A DNA stretch of 64,000 nucleotides from CAWACP01 sp963832965 (GCA_963832965.1 CAWHVW010000003.1:124001-188000); one strand, 5' to 3'. Shown: positions 53,569-63,516, counted from the first letter of the stretch. The notes: generated by a model from the letters alone, not told the origin. Numbers and translations: made by a program.

Positions 53569-55684
53569 GGATTTCCCTTCTCCAGACGAGCGGCACATAC
53601 CTTGAACTCCGGCATTTTCGAAATAGGGTCCAGCGCGGGGTTCGTCAGCAGATTCGCGCGCCCTTTTCCGGCGAAGTGAAACGGCACGAACAATGTGTCC
53701 ATGCGAATCGAGGGCGTAAGACGCGCCGTGACCTGCGCTGTCCCGCGCCGAGTGGTCAGGTTCACGGCTTCGCCTTCGCGCACCCCATACGAACGGGCCA
53801 TGGATGGATGGATCTCCACAAACGCCTCCCGCGCGCCCCTCAGCAACTCCGGCACTCTGCGCGTCTGCGTGCCGGACTGGTATTGCGCCATGATCCGGCC
53901 GGTTGTGAGATACAGCGGGTAATCATGGTCCGGCTCCTCCATCGGCGCTTCGAACTCAACGGGATGAAAATGTGCCCGCCCATCGGGCGTGGCGAATCTG
54001 TCGAGGAATAAACGCGGCGTGCCTGGATGGTCTTCTGCTGGGCACGGCCAGAAGATCCCGTCTTCGCGGCGGATTCGATCCCACGTTATACCTGAATAAT
54101 CAGCGGCACCACCAGCCGACGCGCGCCGTAGTTCCTCGAAGATCTCCGCCGGCCTTGCGGGAAAAAACTGCCCGTATCCGAGCCGTTCGGCAAGCGCCGC
54201 GAGCACTCTCCAGTATCGGTTCGCACGCCCGGAGGTGGCTCCTGGGCCCGTTGCCGCAGAATGACGCGGCCTTCCAGATTCGTCATGGTGCCTTCTTCCT
54301 CCGCCCACTGCGCCGACGGCAGCACGACGTCCGCGCGCTCGGCCGTTTCCGACAAAAAGAAATCCGACACCATCAGAAAATCGAGCGCATCCAGGCGCTT
54401 TTCGATATGACGACGCGCGTGGCGCCGAAACCGCCGGATTCGACCCAAACACCAGCAGCGCGAGCACGCCGCCATCGGCGCCCATCGCGTCGAGCATTTC
54501 GTACGCGGACTTTGCCGGGCTGGGGCAAATCCGCTTCCGCCACGCCCCAGACAGCCGCAATAAATGCGCGATCCGCTGGATCGGCCAGCCGCCGGTACCC
54601 AGGCAGTTGATCAGCCTTCTGTCCATGCTCGCGGCCGCCCTGCCCGTTACCTTGTCCGGTCAGGCAGCCGTAGCCGCAATGCGGCTTGCCCGCCTTTCCA
54701 AGCGCGAGCGCCAGGTTGATGAAGGCCAGAACATTGTTCACGCCATGGCTTTGCTGCTCGGTTCCGCGGGCCGTAAGAATCATCGCGGTCTTCGCTCGTC
54801 CCAGCATTCCGCGCCGCGAGCTGCAATTGCTGCTCCGGAATTCCGGTGACGCGCTCCACGCGCGAAGGCCAGTAGGCGGATGCGACACGGCGCGCCGCAT
54901 CAAAACCTCGGGTGCGCGCGGCGATGAACGCCTCGTCGATATAGCCGTCCTTGATCGCGATATTCAGCAGCCCGTTGGCGAGAGCGGCATCCGTGCCGGG
55001 CGTAATCTGCAGATGGAGCGTAGACGCCGCGGCGGTGGGGGTCGCCCGCGGGTCCACTACGATCAGCTTGCCGCCCAGGCTCTTTTGCTCGTGAAAGTAC
55101 TGCATTACTGGCGGCATGGTCTCCGCCAGATTGCTGCCCACAAGAAGAATGATTTCTGCCTTCGGGATGTCGGCCAGAGGAAATGGCAGGCCTCGGTCCA
55201 AGCCGAACGCCTTAAGCCCCGCCGCCGCCGCCGAAGACATGCAGAACCTGCCGTTGTAGTCGATCTGCGAAGTTCGCAACGCCACGCGCGCAAACTTGCC
55301 CAGGAGGTAAGCTTTCTCGTTGGTGAGACTGCCGCCGCCGAACACACCCACGGCGTCTCTTCCGTATTCCGCCTGTGTGCGTTGAATGGCCCCGACTACT
55401 CGCTCCAGCGCTTCGTCCCAACTCGCCGGACGCAGCGGCTCCGAACGGCTGTCGCGAACCAGCGGCGTCCGCAGGCGTTCAGGGCTGCTCAGCAGTTCGG
55501 CCGCAGTCCAACCCTTCTGGCACAGCCCACCGCGATTGGTTGGAAAATGGCGCTCCTCGACGCTCCACGCGTCGTCACCCGACGCGCGCAGACGCATGCC
55601 GCACTGCAGCGAGCAATACGGGCAGTGTGTGGCGCACACCGCCGCCTCGGCACGGATCGCCACGTCAGGCAGGCCCAGCGACAC
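53562..55684 (-). pseudogene. nasA: Assimilatory nitrate reductase NasA, frameshifted
   Basis: The pieces assemble into a molybdopterin nitrate reductase of about 707 residues. The 4Fe-4S motif is 'CATHCPYCSLQC' plus 'LCQKG'. Molybdopterin-binding signatures include 'YNGRFCMSSAAAAGLKAFG', 'LVGSNLAE' and 'LTGQGNGQGGREHGQ'. Shifts occur near 54810 (extra base), 54512 (extra base), 54413 (extra base) and 54214 (missing base); the sequence between is conserved. GTG 55684 is chosen because GGAGG lies just upstream and the longer frame is not NasA-like. It reduces nitrate to nitrite for NirBD. Confidence 0.88.
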
Positions 55685-55828
55685 TAATCCTCCAGGAAAG
55701 CGAACCAGAAAACGTGCCGACGTGGCAGAGAATCTACAGGGAACGCGAGAACCGCAGCAGCTTAGTGCAGTAACAACATGATACACCGGAAGGAGTCGCG
55801 GACGCTGATTGCCGGCTTCGGCAGCCTG
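55685..55828 (-). promoter_or_regulatory. Upstream region of nasA
   Basis: A 144-base gap in the otherwise tightly packed block and the most likely site for a promoter of nasA-nirBD. A GTATCATG box on the minus strand near 55775-55785 is a possible -10. TGCCG-GCTT-CGGCA (55810-55823) forms a hairpin just after the DUF488 stop and may end the upstream transcript. Confidence 0.4.
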
Positions 55829-56389
55829 CTAATCTGTGTGTTCAGCCGGATAAGTGACCTGCGTTCCATTTATCTTCGCCCAGGGCGTAAGCGTGTGGGG
55901 CCTTGTACGAATGGCGCTGGTGATTTCCTGCACTTCAATTCCTCGTGCCAGCAACGCATCTGCTATCAGGGATCGATGACAGCGCCAGGGAACGGCTTCG
56001 GCGCACATAATTGCAGTCCGCTCTACCTTCGCAAGGTTTATCAATTTGTCCAGATTGCTTCGGAACTCGAGCGTCTGCATGTAGTCAGCGAAGCCGCGGA
56101 AGCTGGCATTGTGCCAGCCGGTGTTGATGGAATCCGGGCGGGCGTGTCGAAAACCGCCCAGTCCAGCCATGTAGCGGTAGTGAAGGCGCGCTGAATGCAG
56201 GGCAGGCGCTAAATTACTTCGGTTGAACTGCGGATTGTGCCGTGAACGGGGGACGGTACGCACATCGATCAGCCGCTTCACCTCGTGCGCTTTCAGAAGG
56301 TGGATGAATTCCTTTATCGGACGGGTGGAGTGCCCGATGGTCATGACAATCAGCTTTGTTGTTGATGCTCCCCTTTTCATGCCGGACAT
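55829..56389 (-). CDS. DUF488 family protein
   Basis: A 186-residue protein with the DUF488 signatures 'MTIGHSTRPIKEFIHLL', 'LIDVRTVPRSRHNPQFN' and 'IMCAEAVPWRCHRSLIAD'. The conserved Cys and His residues in the last motif suggest metal binding or thiol chemistry. The biochemical role is not known. The start is uncertain: ATG 56389, 56380 and 56344 are all possible. It is unrelated by family to the nitrate genes around it but lies on the same strand. Confidence 0.85.
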   Translation of the reverse strand: MSGMKRGASTTKLIVMTIGHSTRPIKEFIHLLKAHEVKRLIDVRTVPRSRHNPQFNRSNLAPALHSARLHYRYMAGLGGFRHARPDSINTGWHNASFRGFADYMQTLEFRSNLDKLINLAKVERTAIMCAEAVPWRCHRSLIADALLARGIEVQEITSAIRTRPHTLTPWAKINGTQVTYPAEHTD

Positions 56390-56405
56390 CCATCAGGAAG
56401 CCGGA

Positions 56406-56645
56406 TCACGATCCACGGCCCTTTTCCGTCCGCACCGCAAATCGATACAGCAGAAAACAGATCAGAAACAGCCCCCCGGAAACTAACGCACCGGGCAGAG
56501 CCACGCCGGGATGGCCTGCGAGGTACGATTCCAAAGTCGCCGTCAGCAACCACATCTGCACGATCAGCAGAATCACAACGAACACAATAGCCGCATTTAC
56601 TACGGTCTGACGGCGGCGGCGCACTTCGCCGGTTATGACGTTCAT
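56406..56645 (-). CDS. Small two-helix membrane protein (DUF6755-like)
   Basis: A 79-residue protein with two transmembrane helices (VVNAAIVFVVILLIVQMWLL and GALVSGGLFLICFLLYRFAV). Its ATG overlaps the Rieske gene stop (ATGA). Small proteins of this kind accompany Rieske and molybdoenzyme genes and may anchor or stabilise the complex. Confidence 0.7.
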   Translation of the reverse strand: MNVITGEVRRRRQTVVNAAIVFVVILLIVQMWLLTATLESYLAGHPGVALPGALVSGGLFLICFLLYRFAVRTEKGRGS

Positions 56646-57156
56646 CGCGCAGGCTCCCCCGAATCGACGGCGAGCGCCACGAGCTGATCCCCGCGTTGTT
56701 CGATTTCGATGCGGGGCAGCGGCCGCGGCGGAGGCCCCTGCAACACACGGCCGTCCTCTATTGAGAAGTAGCCCTCATGGCAGGGACACTCCAGCCGATC
56801 GTTCTTTTTCAGTAGTAAACAGCGCACGACAAGTGCGTGCACTTCTGGCTGAACGCAGCCAGCTTTCCCGACGCCGCGCGCACCAGAATGCAGGGGTCGT
56901 CCGGACCTGGATACGTGAACAGCTTCACTTCGCCAGGAGAGATGGCGGAAGCGAAGCCGATGACTCGCTCCGGGAACGTGGCGCGCGGGCGCGCAAACAG
57001 AGATTTCACCCAGATCCAGACATTCCCCGCAAACATGCCAAAGCTGACCAGAACGAGGAACTTCATGAACTGTCGACGCAGGACGTATTTGTCCTCGGCA
57101 GCGTGAACGCTGAATTCCTCAGTCCACAAAGGCTTGTTCGAAGAACTGTTGAGCAT
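56642..57156 (-). pseudogene. Rieske iron-sulfur protein, single frameshift
   Basis: Encodes about 171 residues if one missing base near 56812 is restored. The N-terminus contains 'LRRQFMKFLVLVSFGMFAG', a twin-arginine-like motif plus helix, so the domain should sit on the outer face of the membrane. The 2Fe-2S site is split by the shift: 'CTHLSC' lies before it and 'ECPCHEGYFS' after it. A GGGAGGAGG ribosome-binding site (57160-57168) lies inside the end of the upstream iron-sulfur gene, and the genes overlap by 38 bases. Confidence 0.85.
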
Positions 57157-57739
57157 TGTCCTCCTCCCAGATATAGTCGCTGACGTCCACTGAAATCGAT
57201 TCGCGCTCGGGTGGCGCCATCATGAATACCTTCGTACGCACGGTCTGGTTGCCGAAGCGGAACTCATTCACGGGCTTCGCCCGGCGATCCCGCGCGATAG
57301 TATCCGGTGGAACGTAGGCAAGCGCCTGGCTCGGACAAACGCTGGCGCACATGGGCTTGAGGCCCACGGAAGTGCGGTCGTAACACATGTCGCACTTCAT
57401 CATCAGCTCCAAATCGACCTCGACTTTGGGAACGCCGAACGGGCAGGCCAGCACGCAGTTCGAGCAGGCGACGCAGCGGGGCTTGAGCGCGCTGCGCACC
57501 ACGCCATCCTCACCCTTCTTGATGGCGTCGGCCGGACACACCATCGCGCAGGTTGGCTCATCGCAGTGCATGCAGACCATGGGCACGGTGGCGATGGTAT
57601 TCGGACGGTCGAGGAAATCGACGTGGATCATGGACACGCCGCGGTGGGTATCGCACTCCGCGCAGGCGGTGAGGCAGGAGCGGCAGCCGATGCATCGCGA
57701 AGGATCGATATAAAACTCGCTGCCAAACAAACCATTCAC
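57119..57739 (-). CDS. Four-cluster iron-sulfur electron-transfer subunit
   Basis: A 206-residue ferredoxin-type subunit of the DmsB/NrfC/NarH kind. Four Cys-rich motifs are visible: 'CIGCRSCLTAC', 'CMHCDEPTCAMVCP', 'CVACSNCVLACP' and 'CDMC...PMCASVCP'. It should carry four 4Fe-4S clusters and pass electrons to the molybdoenzyme encoded just before it, whose stop overlaps this ATG (ATGA). No signal peptide is present, so it is cytoplasmic. Confidence 0.92.
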   Translation of the reverse strand: MNGLFGSEFYIDPSRCIGCRSCLTACAECDTHRGVSMIHVDFLDRPNTIATVPMVCMHCDEPTCAMVCPADAIKKGEDGVVRSALKPRCVACSNCVLACPFGVPKVEVDLELMMKCDMCYDRTSVGLKPMCASVCPSQALAYVPPDTIARDRRAKPVNEFRFGNQTVRTKVFMMAPPERESISVDVSDYIWEEDNAQQFFEQAFVD

Positions 57740-59982
57740 CTCTGCGGAACGATTGGGAAATCGGGGCTGGTCATGCCGGTTTCCTCGCGACGGATCGCCG
57801 CAAGATCGGCGGGTTGAACCGACTTTTCAATTCGGCAGGCCGATACCTTGAACTCAGGGATCTTGCTGCGCGGGTCGATGGTGCGGTGCGTGAGCCGATT
57901 GGCGCTGCGGCGTCCCGGCCAATGATACGGAATGAAAACCGTATCCGGACGGATGGTGCGAACCACCATGGCCTGCAACACGACCTCGCTGCGCCGCGTC
58001 GTTACCTTTATCCAGTCGCCATCCTTGATGGCAAACCGGTCGGCGAGGCGCGGATGAATTTCGCAGCGCGGCTCGGGATACAGATCTACGAGTGGCCCGA
58101 TGCGCCGCGTCTGGGCGCCCGAGAGGAACTGGCTCACCACGCGGCCGGTGGTCAGGTAGATCGGAAACTCGGCGTCGACCGGATCGCCGCTCGGCCGATT
58201 CTCCGTCACGAGGAAATGCGCTTTGCCATCGTGCGTCCAGAAATGGCCGTTTTCGAACAAACGGAGGGTACCGGGGTGATCGAGTGCGGGACAGGGCCAG
58301 AAGACACCCATCTCGCGTTCCACCCGCTCCCAGGTGATGCCGTAGTAATCGGCGATGCCGCCTTTGGAAGCGACCCGAAGCTCCTCGAAGATCTCGTGCG
58401 TGGAGGAGTACGGGAAATAATGGCCCTTGCCGAGCCTCGCGGCCAGATCGCAAATCACGCGCGCGTCGGATTTCGCTTCGCCGGGCGGGTCCACGGCTTT
58501 GTTGATCTTCTGCACGCGGCCTTCGGTGCTGCAGACAACACCCTCGTCTTCTTCCTGCAGGCTGCCGGCGATCACCACGTCGGCTAAATGCGCCGTTTCG
58601 GAAAGGAAGAAATCGATGACGCCGAAAAACTCCAGCCGTTCCAGGGCCTCGCGCGTGTAGTTCGCGTCGGGCAGCGACACCAGCGGATTGAAACACATCG
58701 ACAGCAGGGCCTTGATCTCGCCGCGGTGGATGGCCTCCATGATCTCGACGGCCGTCAGACCCGGACCGGGCAGCTCGTCCTCGCGCACGCCCCACACTCC
58801 GGCCACGTATCGGCGCGCCTCGGGATCCGAGATAGACCGCGCGCCCGGCAACTGGTCGCATTTCTGACCGTGCTCGCGCCCGCCCTGACCGTTTCCCTGC
58901 CCGGTGATCATGAAGCAGCCCCGACCCTCGCCTCCCAGGTTGCCGGTGGCAAGGCAGAGGTTGATCAGCGCCAGACAATTCTCCACGCCCTTGGAATGGT
59001 GCTCCAGCCCGCGCGCATGAATGGCCATGGCACGGCCGGCCGATGCGAACATCAGCGCAGCCTTCTCGATGTTGCCGGGCGGTACGCCGGTGATTTCGGC
59101 CGCCGTGCGCGGGTCCCACTTCTCCACCGAGTCGCGAACCGCCTCCCAGCCCGTCGTGGTCGCTTCTATGAATTCGTGGTCCACCAGTTGCTCGCGGATG
59201 ATCACGTGTAGCATGGCCATGAGCAGCACCAGGTCGGTACCGGGACGAACCGGCAGATACAGGTCGGCGTTGCGCGTGATGGGGGTGAGACGCGGGTCGG
59301 CGACAATCAGCTTGCCGCCGTTCTCCTTCATCTGCCAGATATAGCTGGTGGCGATGGGCGCGCAGTCGGCGATGTTGGCGCCCACCACCAGGAGCACCTC
59401 GGTCTTCGTGACGTCGGCCCATGGATTCGGTGCGCGGTCGATTCCGAAAGCGAGTTTGTAGGCGACGCCCGCCGAGACCATGCACAGCCGGCCGTTGTAG
59501 TCGATGTTCTTCGTGCCGATGGCCACTCGCGCGAACTTGCCCAGCACGTAGGCTTTCTCGGTCACCATGGACGCGCCGCCGTAGACGGCGATGGCGTCCG
59601 GCCCGTACTTCTCGCGAATCTCCAACAGGCGCCGCGTGGTGAAATCGAGCGCGTCGTCATAGGAGACGGGCTGGAAGCCATCCGGCGTGCGCAAGAGCGG
59701 GTGGGTCAGCCGGTCCGGGTGTACACCCTGCAGATAACGCTTCACACCCTTGGGACAGAGCATCCCTTTGTTGTAAGGGAATTCATACCAGGGCTCGAAA
59801 CCCACCACCTCGTTATCCTGAACCTTCAACTGAATCCCGCACTGCTGTCCGCAGAAACAGCAATGCGTCTTCACCAGCTTTGCTGGGCCACCGCTCTTTA
59901 CCCAGCCTCCTGGTGGCGTGTACTGCACGTGCGGGCCATACCGCCGGTTGATGTCTTTGGCTGGGGCGGGTTCCTTAGCCAC
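57736..59982 (-). CDS. Molybdopterin oxidoreductase, probable nitrate reductase
   Basis: A 748-residue intact enzyme of the molybdopterin (DMSO reductase) superfamily. The 4Fe-4S site is 'CCFCGQQCG' plus 'LCPKG' (Cys near 41, 44, 48 and 76). 'YNGRLCMVSAGVAYKLAFG', 'VVGANIADCAP' and 'ITGQGNGQGGREHGQ' bind the cofactor. It is related to NasA/NarB-type nitrate reductases and to formate dehydrogenases. It has no Tat signal, so it is cytoplasmic. AAGGAGG (59989-59995) abuts an ATG but lies exactly 6 bases before the GTG at 59982, so I take GTG as the start. It is a paralogue of the broken nasA downstream. Confidence 0.9.
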   Translation of the reverse strand: MAKEPAPAKDINRRYGPHVQYTPPGGWVKSGGPAKLVKTHCCFCGQQCGIQLKVQDNEVVGFEPWYEFPYNKGMLCPKGVKRYLQGVHPDRLTHPLLRTPDGFQPVSYDDALDFTTRRLLEIREKYGPDAIAVYGGASMVTEKAYVLGKFARVAIGTKNIDYNGRLCMVSAGVAYKLAFGIDRAPNPWADVTKTEVLLVVGANIADCAPIATSYIWQMKENGGKLIVADPRLTPITRNADLYLPVRPGTDLVLLMAMLHVIIREQLVDHEFIEATTTGWEAVRDSVEKWDPRTAAEITGVPPGNIEKAALMFASAGRAMAIHARGLEHHSKGVENCLALINLCLATGNLGGEGRGCFMITGQGNGQGGREHGQKCDQLPGARSISDPEARRYVAGVWGVREDELPGPGLTAVEIMEAIHRGEIKALLSMCFNPLVSLPDANYTREALERLEFFGVIDFFLSETAHLADVVIAGSLQEEDEGVVCSTEGRVQKINKAVDPPGEAKSDARVICDLAARLGKGHYFPYSSTHEIFEELRVASKGGIADYYGITWERVEREMGVFWPCPALDHPGTLRLFENGHFWTHDGKAHFLVTENRPSGDPVDAEFPIYLTTGRVVSQFLSGAQTRRIGPLVDLYPEPRCEIHPRLADRFAIKDGDWIKVTTRRSEVVLQAMVVRTIRPDTVFIPYHWPGRRSANRLTHRTIDPRSKIPEFKVSACRIEKSVQPADLAAIRREETGMTSPDFPIVPQR

Positions 59983-62173
59983 GGGCATCCTCCTTGAGAC
60001 GAAGCTGTGCGGCGGCGAGTGAGATTCGTTTGCAGGCTGGGCAGAGTTCGGTCCAATGTCCCGCCGGCCCGTCGATACGATAGTCGAAGCCGAGGGCGGG
60101 CAGCACGGTGCGCAGGTCGTCAATCTGCATGCGCGAAGCATAGCGCTCGCCACACCGGGCGCAGTGAGCACCGGAGTCTCGTTCGCCCGCATACTGATAG
60201 AGCTTGATGCCCAGCTGCGCGGGCCTCTGGAAAATGTGAAAGAACTTTCCGAAGGGCAGGAACAACAGCGCGGCAATGACGGTGATGGCGTGCAAAATCG
60301 CCAGGAATCCGTAAAACGAGCCGCGCAGCCACAGAGTAGAGGCGGTGAGCGCGAGCCCGGTCACCGAGATAGCGAAGAGCAAGATCAGCGGAAGGAAATC
60401 CGCGCTGAAATCCTGTAAGGTCAGGGCCCCTTCATCGCGCATGCGCCGCCACAAAGCGAGGGTGATGCCCGTCAGTACCAGCACGGCAGCGACGTCCAGA
60501 CCGTGAAACAGGAACCAGGAAGTAACCGTGCGGATGTGGAAGGCGCCCGTGGGAAACCCGAACAAATACGTGACATAAGTCATCTGATCGCCGGCCAACG
60601 AGCGGAAGTGAATCCAACCGAACACTAGCGGAAACGTGATAGCCACCGCCAGCAGGCAACCCCAGAAGAGGCACTGGTGCATCCACCAGCGCAACAGCGA
60701 GCGGCGCCGGATAAAGTTTTGGGCGACGATGTGCGTGGCCGCGGCCGCCGACACGATTCGAAAACTGCGCAGGACACCCAAAGAGCGGATCAACTCGAAC
60801 GTGCGGGCGAAGAAGCGGCCCGTGGGCGGTTTGGTCAGCCAGACCGCGTAATGATAGACGATCCCCCAAGTGGCGAAGACAACGGCGAACGTGTAGATTA
60901 CCAGCGCGGGATCGAAGTTCTGAAGGTTGCGCGACCCCACCACGATGGCCGCAATGAGCAACGCGGTGGCCATGGAGGCCCACGCGCTGGCACGGATTCG
61001 CTCCGAAGCAAGCGAAGCCTGACGTGGGATAAACACCGCGCGGTTCAAGCCCCACATCCCGGCGGCGACGACCGCCAGCAGAATGAACCCTGGCCACACC
61101 GCGCCCATCGTGTCGCGGAAAAAGCCGAGCAATAGCGGCGGAAAGAAACCGCCAAGGCCGCCCATCGCTCCCACCAGCCCCGTGACAGTGGCGGTGTTTC
61201 CAGGGAAGAACTGGGGCACCAGCTTGAACACTGCACCGTTACCCAAGCCAAGCAGCGCCGCGCAACCCAGCGCGCCCACCGTGAACGGCACCATCGAGGC
61301 CCACGCCAGCAGCAGCGCGAATGGAACGATACCGGCAAACACGCCCGATAGCACGCGAGCCCCACCGATCCGATCCGCAAGAATACCGCCCCCCGGCCGC
61401 AACAGGGTCGCAAGAATCACGAAGCCGGCGGTCCGGAAGCCGGCATCAGCGGGGGAGAGTTTGAACTGGTCTCGCAACAACGACGGCAGATAGATGGAGA
61501 ACGCCACGAACCCACCGAAGGTGAGGAAGTAGAACGCCGCCAGAACCCAGGCAAGGCGCTCAGTCGCCAGCACGCGGATCATGGGTCCCAGCCCGACGGG
61601 CGGGTTGCGCGCGGGCGCGTCGCGCGCGAACAGTACGAAGACGACAGCCCAGGCCACCGCGATAGCAGCCACTCCGTAGAACACCGACCGGCGACCGATC
61701 AGCCCTGCAATCACAGGGCCCAGAAACACGGCGGCGGATTGGCCAATATTACCGAGCCCATAAATGCCCAGCGCGGTCCCCTGTTTCTCCGGCGGGAACC
61801 AGCGTGAGACGTAACCCACGCCAATGGCGAACGAGGAACCCGCCATTCCGAGGACGAACGCGAACATCAGCAACGTACGGTAGCTGTTGGCCAGCGGGAC
61901 GAGAGCGGCCGATACCGCGGCGATTACGAACAGAACGGTAAAGACGATGCGGCCGCCATAGCGGTCCGTCAGCATGCCCATGGGGATGCGCGCGAGCGAG
62001 CCCAGCAAGACAGGAACGGCGACCAGCAGCGCGGTGGACCTTGCCGTGAGGTGTAACTCCGTCCGGAACGCGGGCGCAAAAGCGCTGATCAGACCCCAGA
62101 CGGCAAAGCACACTGTGAAGGAGGTTGTGCCCAGAGTCAGGTTCAGTGTTGCGCGATTGCCGCGGTCAGACAT
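59975..62173 (-). CDS. NarK-like MFS transporter fused to a membrane cytochrome domain
   Basis: A 732-residue fusion. Residues 1-390 are a twelve-helix MFS transporter of the nitrate/nitrite type ('FAVWGLISAFAPAF', 'GVGYVSRWFPPEKQGTALGIYGLGNIG', 'GLVGAMGGLGGFFPP'). Residues 400-660 add about six helices with several His residues suited to heme b ('IVYHYAVWL', 'WWMHQCLFWG', 'FHIRTVTSWFLFHGLDV', 'ILHAITVIA'), resembling NarI/heterodisulfide reductase membrane subunits. The C-terminus has two CxxC pairs ('CARCGERY', 'CPACKR'), a likely zinc ribbon. Nitrate import coupled to quinol oxidation is inferred. Confidence 0.85.
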   Translation of the reverse strand: MSDRGNRATLNLTLGTTSFTVCFAVWGLISAFAPAFRTELHLTARSTALLVAVPVLLGSLARIPMGMLTDRYGGRIVFTVLFVIAAVSAALVPLANSYRTLLMFAFVLGMAGSSFAIGVGYVSRWFPPEKQGTALGIYGLGNIGQSAAVFLGPVIAGLIGRRSVFYGVAAIAVAWAVVFVLFARDAPARNPPVGLGPMIRVLATERLAWVLAAFYFLTFGGFVAFSIYLPSLLRDQFKLSPADAGFRTAGFVILATLLRPGGGILADRIGGARVLSGVFAGIVPFALLLAWASMVPFTVGALGCAALLGLGNGAVFKLVPQFFPGNTATVTGLVGAMGGLGGFFPPLLLGFFRDTMGAVWPGFILLAVVAAGMWGLNRAVFIPRQASLASERIRASAWASMATALLIAAIVVGSRNLQNFDPALVIYTFAVVFATWGIVYHYAVWLTKPPTGRFFARTFELIRSLGVLRSFRIVSAAAATHIVAQNFIRRRSLLRWWMHQCLFWGCLLAVAITFPLVFGWIHFRSLAGDQMTYVTYLFGFPTGAFHIRTVTSWFLFHGLDVAAVLVLTGITLALWRRMRDEGALTLQDFSADFLPLILLFAISVTGLALTASTLWLRGSFYGFLAILHAITVIAALLFLPFGKFFHIFQRPAQLGIKLYQYAGERDSGAHCARCGERYASRMQIDDLRTVLPALGFDYRIDGPAGHWTELCPACKRISLAAAQLRLKEDARG

Positions 62174-62416
62174 TGACTTCGAGCGATCGGTGGCCGGCAT
62201 CGGAGCACCACTTCCCGCGTCGCGTGTCGCCCTCCAGTGGGACCCACGCCATCCGAATCGCGTCCGACTCGCAGACGCCTATGCAGTGCTCCTCGCTGCA
62301 CTTGTCAGTATAGGATAATCGCCTGCCATTTCGAGGCACTGGGGCCCGCATGCCGCGGCGCACAACCCACAACCCGTGCACTTGTCAGAGTCGACGATTG
62401 GAAGCCACTTAAACAT
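62166..62416 (-). pseudogene. Small ferredoxin, single frameshift
   Basis: Encodes about 83 residues if one base is restored near 62310. The first part, 'MFKWLPIVDSDKCTGCGLCAAACGPQCLEM', carries one 4Fe-4S motif. After the shift 'KCSEEHCIGVCESDAIRMAW' supplies a second Cys-rich motif of the same kind. The stop overlaps the start of the MFS-cytochrome gene. It probably shuttles electrons between the NapH-like protein and the complex. Confidence 0.75.
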
Positions 62417-62469
62417 GTCTCCATCGTGAAGGAAAGGGCGCAGCGCGTCAGTGACATAGGTCACCGGGC

Positions 62470-63516
62470 TCAGGGATGCGCGAATTCGTTGGCATGCGGG
62501 ATGAGTTCGAAATAGAGGTGGTCGGGCAGATTGGTATTCCAGTGACCGGTCGAGCGGGCGCAGATGTACGTTCCCACAAACAGGGTGGCAACTCCCGCTG
62601 CCACAGCCCATGCCGGCACACGCTTGCGGCGGGGAGCTGAAAGAAACAACGCGCCCTCGGCGGGACACGCCGCGACGCACTGCATGCAGCCGATGCACTC
62701 GGCGGATCGAATCGTGCTCAGGCGATCCACGGGTAAAACCGATGGACAAGCCCTCGCACATTTCGCACAATCGATACATAAACTCGCGTCGCGGCGAATG
62801 CGCAACGGGCTAACCAGCGATGCCACACTCATCAGCGCGCCATAAGGGCAAAGGTAGCGGCACCAGAGGTTCTGAACAGCAATGGATCCGAGCGTGAGAA
62901 CCGCAATTACGACGGCTCCAACCATGCCCAGATTGCGGAAGAAGTTGAGCATCTTTACGTCATCCACGATGCCGTAAGGGCTCTCGAGAAACTGGCGGGT
63001 CGCTGTGACAGACATGGAGCCGACAGCGTAAAGGAACAAAGCCAACAGGATGTATTTCAGGCTGCGCAAAGCAATGTCCAGGGCCCGCGGAAGGCGGAGA
63101 TTGCGTCGGAAGAGTTTACGTCCGAATCGCCAAAGGTACTCGCAGATTGTCCCCACCGGACATAACCAGCCGCAGAAACTCTTCCGAAATATCCAGGACG
63201 ATGCCAGAAATGCGATGAGAAGAAACGTCCCAGCCGGGTGAATCGCTGGCAGCCGACCGGTCAGCAGCAGAGTCTTCAGATTCATGAGCGAGGCGATGGG
63301 CAGCCATCCCTCGACACCCGAAGGACGGCCCATGCGGATCGAGCGCCCGCCGGTCTCGTAATAGCGTACGAAGAGATAGAACTGGATTCCGATCAAGACG
63401 TTCAGCAGCAGAAACGCGATCTGAAAGGCACGGCGCAGGGCTTGGGAATGTTCCGGGAGCGCACGTTTCCCAAGCTTCCTGGCACTCTTCGAGGTCGTCA
63501 GTTCAGTGACGGTCAC
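62470..63516 (-). CDS. NapH/NosR-like iron-sulfur membrane protein
   Basis: A 348-residue polytopic protein. Membrane helices alternate with two cytoplasmic-face motifs of the CxxxCP type ('FCGWLCPVGTICE', 'LWCRYLCPYGAL'). The C-terminal region has two ferredoxin motifs, 'CIDCAKCARACP' and 'CIGCMQCVAACP', and then a final transmembrane helix. NapH and related proteins oxidise quinol or relay electrons to periplasmic or membrane reductases. I chose the GTG at 63516, 13 bases after the upstream gene; the longer frame overlaps it. Confidence 0.88.
   Translation of the reverse strand: MTVTELTTSKSARKLGKRALPEHSQALRRAFQIAFLLLNVLIGIQFYLFVRYYETGGRSIRMGRPSGVEGWLPIASLMNLKTLLLTGRLPAIHPAGTFLLIAFLASSWIFRKSFCGWLCPVGTICEYLWRFGRKLFRRNLRLPRALDIALRSLKYILLALFLYAVGSMSVTATRQFLESPYGIVDDVKMLNFFRNLGMVGAVVIAVLTLGSIAVQNLWCRYLCPYGALMSVASLVSPLRIRRDASLCIDCAKCARACPSVLPVDRLSTIRSAECIGCMQCVAACPAEGALFLSAPRRKRVPAWAVAAGVATLFVGTYICARSTGHWNTNLPDHLYFELIPHANEFAHP

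Noticed and set aside
57854..59485. 543-codon open frame on the minus strand inside the molybdoenzyme gene
   Set aside because: It is a second frame of the same strand inside a gene with clear family motifs. Its translation is Arg/Gly-rich and low in hydrophobic residues, as expected for an out-of-frame reading of GC-rich DNA.
59989..60276. N-terminal extension of the molybdoenzyme to 60276
   Set aside because: It lies inside the end of the MFS-cytochrome gene. The strong ribosome-binding site at 59989-59995 fits the GTG at 59982.
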